From: Bacteroidota bacterium
GTDB lineage: Bacteria > Bacteroidota > Bacteroidia > Chitinophagales > Saprospiraceae
Length of the DNA stretch: 64,000 nt
Direction of reading: 5' to 3'
Assembly (NCBI GenBank): GCA_020160935.1
Contig: JAIUPL010000004.1
Coordinates: 62,001 to 126,000, forward strand
Under the pieces are notes generated by a model, which did not search any database, had not been told where the DNA came from, and saw only the letters and a list, made by a program, of their open reading frames with translations. The position numbers and the translations under genes were made by a program. Positions 19,601 to 27,579 of the stretch are shown here, in pieces (within the stretch, counting starts at the first letter, position 1; each line of letters opens with the position of its first letter).

Positions 19601-21579
19601 CTAATGCACAAGTGGCGCAATCGGGTATGTATTCCGTGTACGTCAATGATGGCATTTGTCAGTCGGGCGCCTCGGCGCCAGTGGCTATCATTGTAAATGC
19701 CATTCCCGCAGCACCTGTTTTGACAGCCAATACACCCGTTTGTGAAGGTGGCGTACTCCAATTGAATGCCAATGTGGTGGCTGGAGCAACATACACCTGG
19801 GCTGGGCCGGAAGACTTTAGTTCTTCCAATTCCAACCCTGCACGCCAGCCGGTCACCCTGAGTTTTGCAGGCACTTATTCCACCACCATTACGGTGAACA
19901 ATTGCGTGTCTCCGCCTTCCAGCATCGAGGTGGAAGTAACACCAAGGCCCAAAAAGCCGACGATTATTCCGCTGGCCTCCAACAATATCTGCATAGAACA
20001 ACCGGGAACTACCCTGACGCTTACCCTGACGAACGTTACCCCCGGTTCGCAGTATTTCTGGCTGAACGAAACAGGTGATACCATTGCTGGCCCGCTGAAC
20101 AGCGTGAGTGTGACTTTTAACAACCTCAATACGGTGTTTTCGCCGGGTGTACACACTTTCCGCGCTTTTGCCTGGAGAAATGGATGCGACTCGGAGATTT
20201 CTAATGCGCTGACCATTCATTTCGACACCATTCCTGACAATACAGCCTATGCTGGTCCTGACGGACCTGTGTGTACTGCGCAAACGATTATGCTGGCTGC
20301 CACACCGCCTGCCAGCGGTACAGGCTTGTGGAGTCAGTTGGGTACGCCGGCTGTTACCATCAACAGCCCCGGTAGCCCGACCTCTTCCGTTACCGGCATG
20401 AACCCGGGCAATGTGTACCAGTTTATCTGGTCGCTGTCGAGCGGTGGTTGTATGAATTACAGCCGCGATACGGTCACACTGGCTGCGCAGGCACTGGAAT
20501 TGCCCAATGCCGGGGAGGATCAGTTTTACTGTACTAAAACAGGCATTCAACTAAATGCCACACAAGGGCAAATGGTAAGCGGCGTGTGGAGCCAGCCCGC
20601 CTCGCAGGCTGGGCTGGGCATTCAGATCGACAGCACATCCAAGCCCAACACCACCATTTCTGGCGCTGGCCTCACGCCTGGCAATACCTACTTCTTCTAC
20701 TGGTCGATGGGCAATGCAGGCTGTGGTACGCAGGTGGATGAAGTAGCGATTCATATTTTCAGCCAGAAGCCGAACGCCGGCCCCGACCAGTTTCTGTGCA
20801 ACAACCAGGACTGCACTCTGCTGGATGCCTCCAACCTGGCAGCCTTCGAATACGGGGTGTGGACCAATGTGACGCCAGGCATCACATTTACAACGCCCAG
20901 CAGCGACCAGACGACGATTTGTGGACTACAACCCGGGCCGAATATCCTGGTGTGGACCATCAACAATGGAATATGCAGCGCCAACTCGCGCGATACCGTA
21001 GTAGTCAATTTCGAACTGTTCCCCACTGCCAATACAGATGCAGTGGAGGTATTGTTCGGCACCGCCGCCACGTTCAATGTGCTCAGTAACGACGTAGTGC
21101 CCAGCCAGTTTAGTGTGGAAATTACCGTAGACCCAGTGCATGGCCGAATAGTTGAAAATCCAGGCATCGGCACGTATGTCTACCAGCCCAATTCCAATTT
21201 TTCGGGCATCGACCAGTTGGAATACGAAATTTGTAACCTGCGTTGCCCCGAAGCATGTAGTTATACCACCGTGGTGTTCAATACGACCGGTCCGGGCGAT
21301 TGTTTCCTGCCCAATATCATTACACCGAACCAGGATAATTTGAACGACGCCTTTATCATTCCCGAAACCTGCCTGGCAGGCGGCGAAGGAAAGGTGGACG
21401 TAGAAGTGACGATCTTTAACCAGTGGGGCGACCAGGTATTCCATGCCTTGCCCTATACGAACGACTGGGAAGGCACCTACAATGGCAACCCGCTGCCGGC
21501 AGGAACCTATTTTTATGTGGTACAGTTCAGCGATCCATTGTTCGAACCGAAAAAGGGATTTTTGATTTTACAACGATAA
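13669..21579 (+). CDS. Giant HYR/Ig-like repeat adhesin with type B (CHU_C) T9SS sorting domain
   Basis: 2,636 residues. The signal peptide region is residues 1-31 (ending LVAQ). Residues about 120-1400 hold a series of HYR-like modules, each with D-N-x-x-P-P, A-T-D-N/D/E-C-G and a paired cysteine. Two similar 130-residue inserts break the series at about 911-1037 and 1135-1278 (each with TPGQCGSGFTDVTIP- or TGVCTDFYETLIPIS-like cores); they may be beta-sandwich or lectin-like folds. Residues about 1424-2185 are some nine Ig-like modules with P-x-C-E-G-G and Y-x-W-x-G-P cores. Three AGPDQ-x-x-C modules and one cadherin-like module (about 2455-2540) follow. The C-terminus (about 2545-2636: ITPNQDNLNDAF, FNQWGDQVF, LPAGTYFYVVQF) is the gliding-motility type B sorting domain. 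PorP/SprF and OmpA-PD40 genes follow on the same strand, as expected for a surface adhesin and its export or anchoring partners. Confidence 0.93.
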   Translation: MANRLRNNLRAIPYLCGICLCLLSARDLVAQSNYFNVPPLTVTTLAVGSNCTVSLQGNITPPVVTSTIGATIVVSMFDQAGSGYALSDFHPLGAGVPVVWYVEDNMGHSYSFNYLLVQIVDNTPPAFNLISVPTPITYNSIVEVPTLGPLPATDNCTASNNLVQTFSETARPDTCDPGTFTRTWRVTDQSGNTATYTQTINITVDNLPPVILAPFPANGSSPCEALPGGFQTWLATQMANFNATDASGIKSLTNNAPANYPGACPVPVNVTFVATDNCLLVAFRTVTFSTSDVQPPQVTTAPKDTVAYCTPSGSPLTRLGQWIQSRGYSQISDACTAITYRTEINNVQVDSAQIVAALLASYANGCNSQTIGSQMFDKVRGKVTVKWVARDACGNETTAGTATFGVIDTLPPIITGVNVTEECGTNPQDNTALQNWINAHGNTTITDECSQTTWSNFTFVTSTGQSGTGLFNSGPYPQVQAHNCNWWTDVTFRAFDDCGNLGQKTLRFQIQDNTDPVIAGFPDSIVLACPNPVPVLPLQYVSDNCDTSLVITKTIVQSDSLCDGSYTMTVTWSATDDCNNTGTAVQTVLVRDTIAPVFTLVPANKTFRCDTFALPPVPVMGVNINATDNCSPVTSITTQTISAQNPDPQQCGYYQYQITRIFTATDECGNTRTATQVISVVDNQGPVFAGYTDTTGVCDVAPVLPIPVATDACSGITATPDTVSVVNTSNGCLDAYTLTITWVAADVCGNTSTFSQNIAISDTVRPTLVNIPPDVTVSCDAIPVAPNTSTFNADDNCDANVDVALVETELRNPDLNSCDHWTNYIIRREWTATDNCGNTRRYTQNILIQDNTPPQLIPPAALSLPNDPGDCGRMVTIPPPLSVTDVCTSLPMSVTLLDTSMLVKTAPGLLGSTPVDTVVFQWNTPNISPAAPVTAPAALRIYLDNADADAATETFTILGENNTPLGVTTLVTPGQCGSGFTDVTIPANLLNNWLSDGVLRLRLAPNSSGGGAVNAVCPGGSFARAQLQYNYTEPQVPVDLEFSLDAMPAQPYPPATPFFLAPGIHTIVYTATDCAGNATSASVTVTISDQEPPVITPPPTQNFYVQPNECETIVTLPFPDISDNCDVSGSLTQASPILPLQFANDPNAGLIPNMITLNISGLVPNAVSGGVLKIRHKGDNDQSGEFFEVFDESNTSLGFTTNGPATGVCTDFYETLIPISAAQINAWAANGSTSIKLVANNEAGTFFEFVGPCAALLPDQTDGISRVQAVLEYSFAVITYEVRNSANQLVQTGGINGTETNLILSPDHYSVQYLTSDVHGLEGNATFQLNVLDTIRPTAVCQATTIYVNPSGAPGTNYTLLPSEIDNGSTDNCPGNLQLQVLPNVFSCAQAGSNFNVSLTVTDSSGNTNSCNTIVRVENVLPMPSYLPVCEGGTLELFANPPSGPPNAFTYMWSGPLFSSALQNPVRTNAQASFNGVYSVKITGLTGCMSTGTVNVQLTTLPNQPTLSVANQPLCSGDDIVLSTPTFGGGNPTYQWYQGIPGNSFLLATTTAPTITLPESDAGTYQFYVKVSASGCTSLNSEVLTVVVSPRPTAIPDQEVINVCEGQPIIFGTSSMGMGMTYNWTGPGGFMSNQQYPPPILSAMPFHAGIYTLTVSKDGCTSKPANVQVIVRPKPAKPFLSGSNQACEGANITLLASTPTAAQYIWQSPNQSTVNTTVNSLLLPAVMVADSGMWRVRVVQQGCLSDWSDSLFIRIQAYPDVTAGSNSPICAGGSLNLGATANVGNLNWCWTGPDNFINYQQFTTRMPAVAGVYKIVGKTSFGCADSAFVNVSVISLPVIDSIIQVAPMCSDGTTDAVLTPLVTAQNGPLTFVWAGPPNGSVISNDSILVIPDVSTVNNGPYILTVRNAFGCSSAPKTTTVNVGPPLVVPTLSQPAPICEGGNIVLSITNAGQYNPSAKFTWTRPSGDTMTTHSFLNFPNAQVAQSGMYSVYVNDGICQSGASAPVAIIVNAIPAAPVLTANTPVCEGGVLQLNANVVAGATYTWAGPEDFSSSNSNPARQPVTLSFAGTYSTTITVNNCVSPPSSIEVEVTPRPKKPTIIPLASNNICIEQPGTTLTLTLTNVTPGSQYFWLNETGDTIAGPLNSVSVTFNNLNTVFSPGVHTFRAFAWRNGCDSEISNALTIHFDTIPDNTAYAGPDGPVCTAQTIMLAATPPASGTGLWSQLGTPAVTINSPGSPTSSVTGMNPGNVYQFIWSLSSGGCMNYSRDTVTLAAQALELPNAGEDQFYCTKTGIQLNATQGQMVSGVWSQPASQAGLGIQIDSTSKPNTTISGAGLTPGNTYFFYWSMGNAGCGTQVDEVAIHIFSQKPNAGPDQFLCNNQDCTLLDASNLAAFEYGVWTNVTPGITFTTPSSDQTTICGLQPGPNILVWTINNGICSANSRDTVVVNFELFPTANTDAVEVLFGTAATFNVLSNDVVPSQFSVEITVDPVHGRIVENPGIGTYVYQPNSNFSGIDQLEYEICNLRCPEACSYTTVVFNTTGPGDCFLPNIITPNQDNLNDAFIIPETCLAGGEGKVDVEVTIFNQWGDQVFHALPYTNDWEGTYNGNPLPAGTYFYVVQFSDPLFEPKKGFLILQR

Positions 21580-21586
21580 GTTACAA

Positions 21587-21658
21587 GTAGTGAGTAGTGA
21601 GTAGTGAGTGGTGAGTAGTCCACTCACTACTCACCACTCACTACTCACTACTCACCAC
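21587..21658. repeat. Hairpin of gtagtga units between adhesin and PorP/SprF genes
   Basis: The left arm (about 21589-21618) is tandem gtagtgagtagtga and the right arm (about 21627-21656) is its reverse complement, about 29-30 bp nearly perfect, with an 8-nt loop (tccactca). It starts just after the adhesin stop codon. Lying inside a presumed operon, it could attenuate or stabilise the transcript at the adhesin/PorP boundary. Confidence 0.9.
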
Positions 21659-21693
21659 TCACCACTGACGACTAATCTCCAACCGCTATTTTG

Positions 21694-22641
21694 ATGAAAC
21701 AACTATACATCCTTGTTTCTTTTTGCATGTTCTCTGGCAGCCTTTGGGCGCAGCAGGACGTGCTTTATACGCAGTTTATGTTCAATAAACTGTCTTACAA
21801 TCCTGGATATGCGGGTACAGAAGATTCTCCCACACTGCTGGCCGTATACCGCAATCAGTGGATGGGACTGGAAGGAGCGCCCAATACACAGGTGCTTTCC
21901 TACAACCAGCGCATCCTCAATAACCGCGTGGGGCTGGGTGGAAATCTCAACCGAAGCAGCATCGGAATTACCACCAGTATGACCTTCGATGTGACTTATG
22001 CCTACCGTATTCCGTTTAAAAGGGGAACACTCAGCATAGGACTTCAGCCCGGCGTGCGGTATTTCCACCAAAACTGGGCCGATCCGCGGCTGAGAGCCAT
22101 CGATCAGAACGACTTGTCTATTCCTACCGAACCGAGCACCAAGTACCTGCCCAATGTGGGTTTCGGCGCATATTACAAAGGCTACAAATGGTACGCCGGG
22201 CTGGCTATACCGCGCCTGGTAGCCAATAATATCGACTTTTCGGAGTTTGGTACGGAGATTTCCCGCGAAGTGCAGCACATCAATGCCATGGGAGGTATAC
22301 AGTTCGACCTGAATGACGATGTACGCCTCACGCCGCAAGCACTCCTGCGCTACGCTTTCAATGCACCATTCGATGCAGATGTAAATGTGAGCGTGATGCT
22401 GCACCGAAAGTTTTACCTCGGCGCAACATACCGTGTAGGCGGGGATACCAACGGCGCCGGAGAAAGCGTTGATGCTTTGATCGGGGTACAGGCAACCGAA
22501 AACCTGTTTTTGTGCCTCTCCTATGATATCGGATTTACACGCCTGCGCAAATTCAGCAACGGCTCTGTGGAAGCATCGGTACGCTGGGAGTTTAACCCGC
22601 CGGCAGAAGGTTCGATACCAGATAATCCGCTTGGCAATTAA
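21694..22641 (+). CDS. PorP/SprF family type IX secretion outer-membrane protein
   Basis: 315 residues. The signal peptide is MKQLYILVSFCMFSGSLWAQ. The mature start QDVLYTQFMFNKLSYNPGYAGT is the hallmark of the PorP/SprF family, followed by beta-barrel strands (GLGGNLNRSSIGITTSMTF, YRIPFKRGTLSIGLQPGVRY) and the end VEASVRWEF. Family members are outer-membrane proteins; SprF is needed for export or attachment of the type B cargo SprB, and here the gene directly follows a type B cargo gene. ATG 21694 is used; a TTG one codon earlier is possible. Confidence 0.93.
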   Translation: MKQLYILVSFCMFSGSLWAQQDVLYTQFMFNKLSYNPGYAGTEDSPTLLAVYRNQWMGLEGAPNTQVLSYNQRILNNRVGLGGNLNRSSIGITTSMTFDVTYAYRIPFKRGTLSIGLQPGVRYFHQNWADPRLRAIDQNDLSIPTEPSTKYLPNVGFGAYYKGYKWYAGLAIPRLVANNIDFSEFGTEISREVQHINAMGGIQFDLNDDVRLTPQALLRYAFNAPFDADVNVSVMLHRKFYLGATYRVGGDTNGAGESVDALIGVQATENLFLCLSYDIGFTRLRKFSNGSVEASVRWEFNPPAEGSIPDNPLGN

Positions 22642-22671
22642 TGTCACTTACGAATCAATTTTTTACCATAA

Positions 22672-24705
22672 ATGTTTCACAGAATAATCGTCAGTTTTAC
22701 CCTCCTCCTCCTTTGCTCGCTGACGGCGGTTGCCCAAAACTCGTCGAAAAGCAAGTCCAAAGACCGCTTTCGCGAAAAAGACGACCGCAAGTACCCGGTA
22801 CGTGTTGAAAATGCCAAAGAACTGAACTCCAAAGGCACCGACTACGCCCCGATGTTCTACGACGGCGGTATCATGTTCGTTACCGACCGGCCCGGCAAAG
22901 GCTCTACCGGAAAATTTCACAGTGTGTACTACTCGCCGTTCGACGTGATCGGGCTGCCTTCCACGCCCGACCTGTTCGAATTCAATGTGAACAAAAAATC
23001 GGAGTTTCACGAAGGCCCGATGACCTTTTCCCGCGATTTTAAAAAAGCATATATCACCCGCAACAACAACAAGGACGGGGTGATCAAAGCCGATAAATCG
23101 GGCAAAAGATCGGTACTGAAAATTTACGAAACCAAATTTGGCTTCCCCGACTGGACGCCGCCGGTGGAACTCGAATTCGACAGCGACGAATACTCCTGCA
23201 AACATCCCAGCCTGAGCCCCGACGGCACCAAACTCTTCTTTTCCTCCGACATGCCGGGCGGCTACGGCGGCTACGACCTGTATGTAGTGGGCAAAACCAC
23301 CTACGGATGGGGCGAACCCATCAACCTCGGGCCGACCATCAATACCGAAAAAAACGAGGTGTTCCCGTTCATGAGCCTTTCCGGAGCGCTGTTTTTCTCT
23401 TCAGACGGTCATGCGAACAACCTGGGCGGGCTGGACATCTATTTCGTCAACAAACCACTGACCGATCCTTCCGAAATCGTAAACATGGACACGCCTTTCA
23501 ACTCGGCAGGCAACGACCACAGTTTTATCATCGACAAGGACGGCAAACGTGGCTTTTTTGCCAGCGACCGCATCGGCGGCTACGGTAAGGAAGATATTTT
23601 TCGCTTTGAAGCCGATAAAGGACTGGAAGGTACCGGCAAACCGGAGGTCAATCCGGTGGCGATTTCGGTGGTCGACGCCAAATCCGGCAACCCCATTCAA
23701 GGCGCCGCTATTCGCATCCTCCAACCCTCCGACGACGGGTTCGTGAGCGGCAAACAGGATTTTTACACCTTCGACCTCTTGCCAGTGCAGGATCAGCCCA
23801 ATGCCCTGAGTCTGCAACTGGTGCGGAAAGGCGCTGAAACCCTCGGCGAACCGGAATTGCGCTCGAATACAAAAGGGCAGGCGCAAACCGAATTTACACG
23901 CTACCGCAGTTACCTCGTGCTGGTGAGCGTGGATGGCTACCGTACCAGCGAGCGGCTCATTTCCGTTGATACGGAAACCAATATGCAATTGAGTTTCAAA
24001 ATGGAAGAAGCGCCGATTTGCCTGCGCTCCAGCGGTATTATTTCCACCGTCGAATTCGGAACGCGTATTGCCAATGCAATGATCAAATTCGTTCACAAAG
24101 AGTCAGGATACACCGAAACGGTACGTACCAACCTGAACGGTGAATTTGACGCTTGCCTTTCTATGGATGGCGATTACGTAGCATACGTACAACGGGAAGG
24201 CTTCCTGAACGAAAACTTTAAAGTAAAAGTCGGGCAAGGCCTGCTTCCTTATGAAGAGATCAAAATGCGTGCTATCCCGGGCACCAACGCGGAAGAAACC
24301 ATGCCGCTGGCCAATGGCCTGTTTGTGGGTTCGGTGCTGGTGATGGACAAGATTTTTTATGAGTACAACAAGGCCACCCTCAACCAGGGCGCTGTGCGCC
24401 ACCTCGACGGACTGGTCGAACTCATGAAAAAATACCCGGAAATGGAAATTGATCTCGTGGCGCATACCGATACACGTGGCGACAAACGCCTGAACCAGGA
24501 ATTGACCGACGAGCGGGCTAAAAACGCCAAAACCTACCTCGTGTACAAAGGCGTGGAAGCCAACCGCATCAATGCCTTTGGTAAAGGCGAAACGCAGCCA
24601 CGCAACCACTGTACGGAAGGAGTGGAATGCACCGACGAGGAACACCAGCAGAACAACCGCCTGGAAATCCTGATCCGGAAACTGGGCAAACCCCTGCGCC
24701 CGTAA
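22672..24705 (+). CDS. OmpA-family protein with PD40 repeats (T9SS-associated, PorE-like architecture)
   Basis: 677 residues. A signal peptide (ends LTAVAQ) and a basic stretch are followed by WD40-like PD40 strands (HPSLSPDGTKLFFSSDMPGG, FMSLSGALFFSSDGH, SFIIDKDGKRGFFASDR). Carboxypeptidase-regulatory-like segments come next (about 330-540, including VDAKSGNPIQGAAIRIL and ESGYTETVRTNLNGEF). The C-terminal OmpA peptidoglycan-binding domain (KIFYEYNKATLNQGA, VAHTDTRGDKRLNQELTDERA) follows. In P. gingivalis, PorE combines similar domains and tethers the T9SS to peptidoglycan. This protein has a type I signal and no lipobox, so a direct PorE assignment is not certain. It lies 30 nt after the PorP/SprF stop, so the three genes form a unit that ends in a strong terminator. 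Confidence 0.92.
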   Translation: MFHRIIVSFTLLLLCSLTAVAQNSSKSKSKDRFREKDDRKYPVRVENAKELNSKGTDYAPMFYDGGIMFVTDRPGKGSTGKFHSVYYSPFDVIGLPSTPDLFEFNVNKKSEFHEGPMTFSRDFKKAYITRNNNKDGVIKADKSGKRSVLKIYETKFGFPDWTPPVELEFDSDEYSCKHPSLSPDGTKLFFSSDMPGGYGGYDLYVVGKTTYGWGEPINLGPTINTEKNEVFPFMSLSGALFFSSDGHANNLGGLDIYFVNKPLTDPSEIVNMDTPFNSAGNDHSFIIDKDGKRGFFASDRIGGYGKEDIFRFEADKGLEGTGKPEVNPVAISVVDAKSGNPIQGAAIRILQPSDDGFVSGKQDFYTFDLLPVQDQPNALSLQLVRKGAETLGEPELRSNTKGQAQTEFTRYRSYLVLVSVDGYRTSERLISVDTETNMQLSFKMEEAPICLRSSGIISTVEFGTRIANAMIKFVHKESGYTETVRTNLNGEFDACLSMDGDYVAYVQREGFLNENFKVKVGQGLLPYEEIKMRAIPGTNAEETMPLANGLFVGSVLVMDKIFYEYNKATLNQGAVRHLDGLVELMKKYPEMEIDLVAHTDTRGDKRLNQELTDERAKNAKTYLVYKGVEANRINAFGKGETQPRNHCTEGVECTDEEHQQNNRLEILIRKLGKPLRP

Positions 24706-24770
24706 TTGGCGGTTTCGTCAGTACTGCGTCATAAATTTGCTTTGTCCGCATTTTTTGCGGTATTGTTTTT

Positions 24771-24812
24771 GCGGCCTGTTCCGAATATCATTCGGAACAG
24801 GCCGCTTTTTTT
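24771..24812 (+). terminator. Strong rho-independent terminator of the adhesin-PorP-OmpA unit
   Basis: A perfect 16-bp stem, gcggcctgttccgaat (24771-24786) and its complement (24790-24805), has a 3-nt loop and seven T at 24806-24812. It is a conventional terminator, unlike the repeat-type palindromes elsewhere in the window. Confidence 0.93.
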
Positions 24813-24907
24813 GATTTGTTGCAGAAATAAATCAGGTTTTTGCTGCTAATAAAGAATGAAGTTTGAATTTGTATGAAAAAGCCAGAAATGGCTCCTTTTT
24901 TGTATTG

Positions 24908-24915
24908 TACCTTTG
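24908..24915 (+). promoter_or_regulatory. Candidate -7 element for the metallophosphoesterase gene
   Basis: TACCTTTG fits TAnnTTTG and is followed by gcatgtg. A start here would put the transcript 5' end near 24922, which excludes the frame's first ATG (24913) and supports ATG 24961 or 24988. Confidence 0.5.
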
Positions 24916-24987
24916 CATGTGACAAATTGCTATTTATCCTGTTTTTATACAAACCCTCCGATGCATCTTTTCAATCGACTTACCTGT

Positions 24988-26154
24988 ATGCAATATAGAA
25001 AACTGGTGTTTACGCTGCTGTTGGCTGCACCCCTGGCGCTGATGGCCAGTGGTCCTTTCGACGATCATTCAAAAGCAGGCCCCGACGGTCCGTATGTGTT
25101 GTATCGCGGGCAAAAAATTGTGGTGAAATCGGTCGAATTGCGCGATACGCAAGCCGTTGCCAAAGTACAGGTGTACGATCAGAAAACGATTATTACCCTT
25201 CAATGCCAGGGCCCCGACCCGGAAGATGAGTTTTCATTTCAACTGAAAACGGCCTTTCAAAGCGAACCTACCCGCTACAACCAGCCTGCACGCATGCTCG
25301 TTTTATCGGACATTGAAGGAAATTTCAAAGCCTTCAAGACCATGCTGCTCGGCGCCGGCGTGATCGACAAACGTTTCAAATGGACATTCGGAGATGGGCA
25401 TCTCGTCCTCGTAGGCGATTTTTTTGACCGCGGCACCAACGTAACCGAATGCCTCTGGCTGATATACAAATTGGAAAGTGAAGCCGAAGCAGCAGGCGGT
25501 AAAGTGCATTTCATCCTGGGCAACCACGAAATCATGAACCTGCAAGGCACCGCCCAGTACGCTCGCAAAAAATACCTGGAGAATGCCCACATCATGGGGG
25601 AAACTTACATCCGATTGTACGACAACAACTCTGAATTAGGCCGCTGGCTGCGCACCAAGAATGCAGTCGAACTCATTGGTGATTACGTTTTTTGTCATGG
25701 CGGCATAAGCCCCGAACTTGCCCAAAGCACCCTTACGCTGGAAACCATCAACAACCTGAGCCGCCAGAACCTGGGCAAACGCCTGGAAGACATTACCAAT
25801 CCTGATGCCCAACTTTTGTTCGATATGAAAAAGGGCATCTTCTGGTTTAGAAACGCTGCCAAGAACACCATGGATGTTGCAGATATCAATACAATACTTG
25901 ACTTTGCACAAGCCAAAAGAATGGTGGTCGGACACACCCTTCAGCCCGACATCACGGCCCATTATGGCGGGAAGGTTATTTGCATCGACCTCTACCATGA
26001 AGAAAATATGCGCCAGGGATTTATGAAAACCTTGTGGATTGAAGACGGCGCCGCCTACACGCTGGACAGCAACCGGGAAAAATCTTCCGTGTTTAATGTC
26101 ACTTTCTATCAAAAATCGCCCACACCTGCTTCTGCTGGCGCAGGTAAAAATTAA
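24988..26154 (+). CDS. Exported calcineurin-like metallophosphoesterase
   Basis: 388 residues. A signal peptide (MQYRKLVFTLLLAAPLALMA) is followed by a short all-beta N-terminal region and the phosphoesterase domain: LVLSDIEGNFKAF, LVLVGDFFDRG, FILGNHEIMN, YVFCHGGIS and VVGHTLQ. These are the five metal-binding blocks of the PPP/calcineurin superfamily. The first block has D-x-E where most members have D-x-H, so one metal ligand is changed. The end has FDMKKGIFWFRN and a C-terminal tail without a sorting domain. It is probably a periplasmic or surface Ser/Thr-phosphatase-like or nucleotide phosphatase; the substrate is unknown. ATG 24961 is an alternative start with a longer N-region. Confidence 0.85.
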   Translation: MQYRKLVFTLLLAAPLALMASGPFDDHSKAGPDGPYVLYRGQKIVVKSVELRDTQAVAKVQVYDQKTIITLQCQGPDPEDEFSFQLKTAFQSEPTRYNQPARMLVLSDIEGNFKAFKTMLLGAGVIDKRFKWTFGDGHLVLVGDFFDRGTNVTECLWLIYKLESEAEAAGGKVHFILGNHEIMNLQGTAQYARKKYLENAHIMGETYIRLYDNNSELGRWLRTKNAVELIGDYVFCHGGISPELAQSTLTLETINNLSRQNLGKRLEDITNPDAQLLFDMKKGIFWFRNAAKNTMDVADINTILDFAQAKRMVVGHTLQPDITAHYGGKVICIDLYHEENMRQGFMKTLWIEDGAAYTLDSNREKSSVFNVTFYQKSPTPASAGAGKN

Positions 26155-26159
26155 CTTTG
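26152..26159 (+). promoter_or_regulatory. Candidate -7 element for the thioredoxin-family gene
   Basis: TAACTTTG overlaps the TAA stop codon of the upstream gene and lies 46 nt before the next start, so the thioredoxin-like gene may have its own promoter. Confidence 0.45.
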
Positions 26160-26204
26160 CTCCCCTTATCAACAAAAAGGGTTTGTCAGACCAACTGATT
26201 CACT

Positions 26205-27374
26205 ATGAAAAATTTGCTGTTTACTGTTCTTTTATTCCTTGCCATCGTGCCGGTCGTACAAGGCCAGGGTATCGAATTTTTCCATGGCACCTGGGCAGAA
26301 GCGCTTGAAAAAGCGAAGCAGGAGGAAAAAATCATTTTTATCGATGCTTTCGCTTCCTGGTGTGGTCCATGCAAAAGAATGGCCAGCCAAACTTTCCCCG
26401 ATCCCGAGGCAGGTAGTTTTTTCAATGCCAATTTTATCAACATGAAAATTGACATGGAAAAACCGGAAAACGAAGAATTTGCCGGGAAATACCCCGTTAC
26501 TTCCTACCCGACCCTTATGTTCATCGACGCCACTGGCAAAGTTGTACTCAAGGATGTGGGCGCTAAAAACGTGGAACAACTCATTCAAACAGGCCAGAAA
26601 GCCCTGGGGAAAAGCGACAAATCGGTCGATTACGAGAAAAAATACAACGAAGGAAACCGCGACCCGCAGTTGATGTATGAATACGTCCGTGCACTCAATG
26701 CCGCCGGAAAATCCTCGCTCAAAATCACCAATGAATACCTGAATTCGCAAAAAGACCTGAGCTCTGAATTCAACCTGAAGTTTATTCTGGAAGGCGCCGT
26801 AGATGCTGACAGCCGGGTATTCGACCTGCTGATGAAATACAGAAAAGAAATTACCAAAGTGACGAGCGAGCAGGCTGTGGCTACCCGCATTGAAAAAGCC
26901 TGCCGCAACACGCTGCGCAAGGCCATCGAATTTAAAAACGAAACGCTGCTGTCCGAAACAAAGGCCAAGATGAAATCTGCCCTGCCAGACAAAGCCGACA
27001 ATTTTGAGTACAACGCCGATATGGATTATTATCTGGCAACCAAAGACATCAAGCGCTACCTCAAAGCAGCCCAGTCGCTCCAGAAAAACGAAATCAAAAA
27101 CAATTCCGCCCAACTGCACGACCTCGTGATCCGCATCACCCGCGCATTTCCCGAAGATGAAAATGTGCTCGACCAGGCGGAAAAATGGGCCAAATCGGCT
27201 GCTGAAAACGGCGGACTTCCCGAGTATTACATGACCCTGGCCAATGTATACAAGGCCCAGGACAAACCCGACAAGGCGCGTACGGCTGCTATCAAAGCAA
27301 AAGAACTGGTAGGCGACAAAGACCCGAATTTCAAAATGAAAATCGATTTCTTTATTGAGTCCTTGCAGGGCTGA
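26205..27374 (+). CDS. Exported thioredoxin-family protein with helical repeat C-terminal half
   Basis: 389 residues. The signal peptide is MKNLLFTVLLFLAIVPVVQG. The thioredoxin domain covers about residues 25-145, with the redox motif WCGPC in FIDAFASWCGPCKRMAS and the cis-proline region YPVTSYPTLMFID. The C-terminal 240 residues are Lys/Glu-rich, alpha-helical and TPR-like (KAKELVGDKDPNFKMKIDFF near the end). It probably acts in periplasmic disulfide exchange or reduction, with the helical part binding a partner. The architecture resembles DUF255/thioredoxin_7-type proteins common in Bacteroidota. A convergent palindrome follows. Confidence 0.88.
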   Translation: MKNLLFTVLLFLAIVPVVQGQGIEFFHGTWAEALEKAKQEEKIIFIDAFASWCGPCKRMASQTFPDPEAGSFFNANFINMKIDMEKPENEEFAGKYPVTSYPTLMFIDATGKVVLKDVGAKNVEQLIQTGQKALGKSDKSVDYEKKYNEGNRDPQLMYEYVRALNAAGKSSLKITNEYLNSQKDLSSEFNLKFILEGAVDADSRVFDLLMKYRKEITKVTSEQAVATRIEKACRNTLRKAIEFKNETLLSETKAKMKSALPDKADNFEYNADMDYYLATKDIKRYLKAAQSLQKNEIKNNSAQLHDLVIRITRAFPEDENVLDQAEKWAKSAAENGGLPEYYMTLANVYKAQDKPDKARTAAIKAKELVGDKDPNFKMKIDFFIESLQG

Positions 27375-27434
27375 TTTACGCCCTTGTGTAGTTGTTGGGA
27401 AAGCGGAGGAAACGGATTTGTCCGAATTTTTTGA

Positions 27435-27509
27435 ACACCCTACGCTTTGTGTCCATTGTGCCCTCCGTGGTTAAATATTGAACCACGGAGGGCACAATGC
27501 GTAGAGTGT
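27435..27509. repeat. Bulged palindrome between convergent genes
   Basis: An 18-bp perfect stem (27455-27472 with 27481-27498, core attgtgccctccgtggtt) has an 8-nt loop. An outer 11-bp arm, acaccctacgc and gcgtagagtgt, pairs with one mismatch across a 9-nt bulge (tttgtgtcc). It sits between the thioredoxin-family stop and the convergent small membrane-protein gene. Confidence 0.85.
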
Positions 27510-27579
27510 GCCTGATTTTTCGAAACGTGTTTTTTTAAAATCCGGTTTCATCCGTTAACCAATCCCTCTAAGCCTGCAC

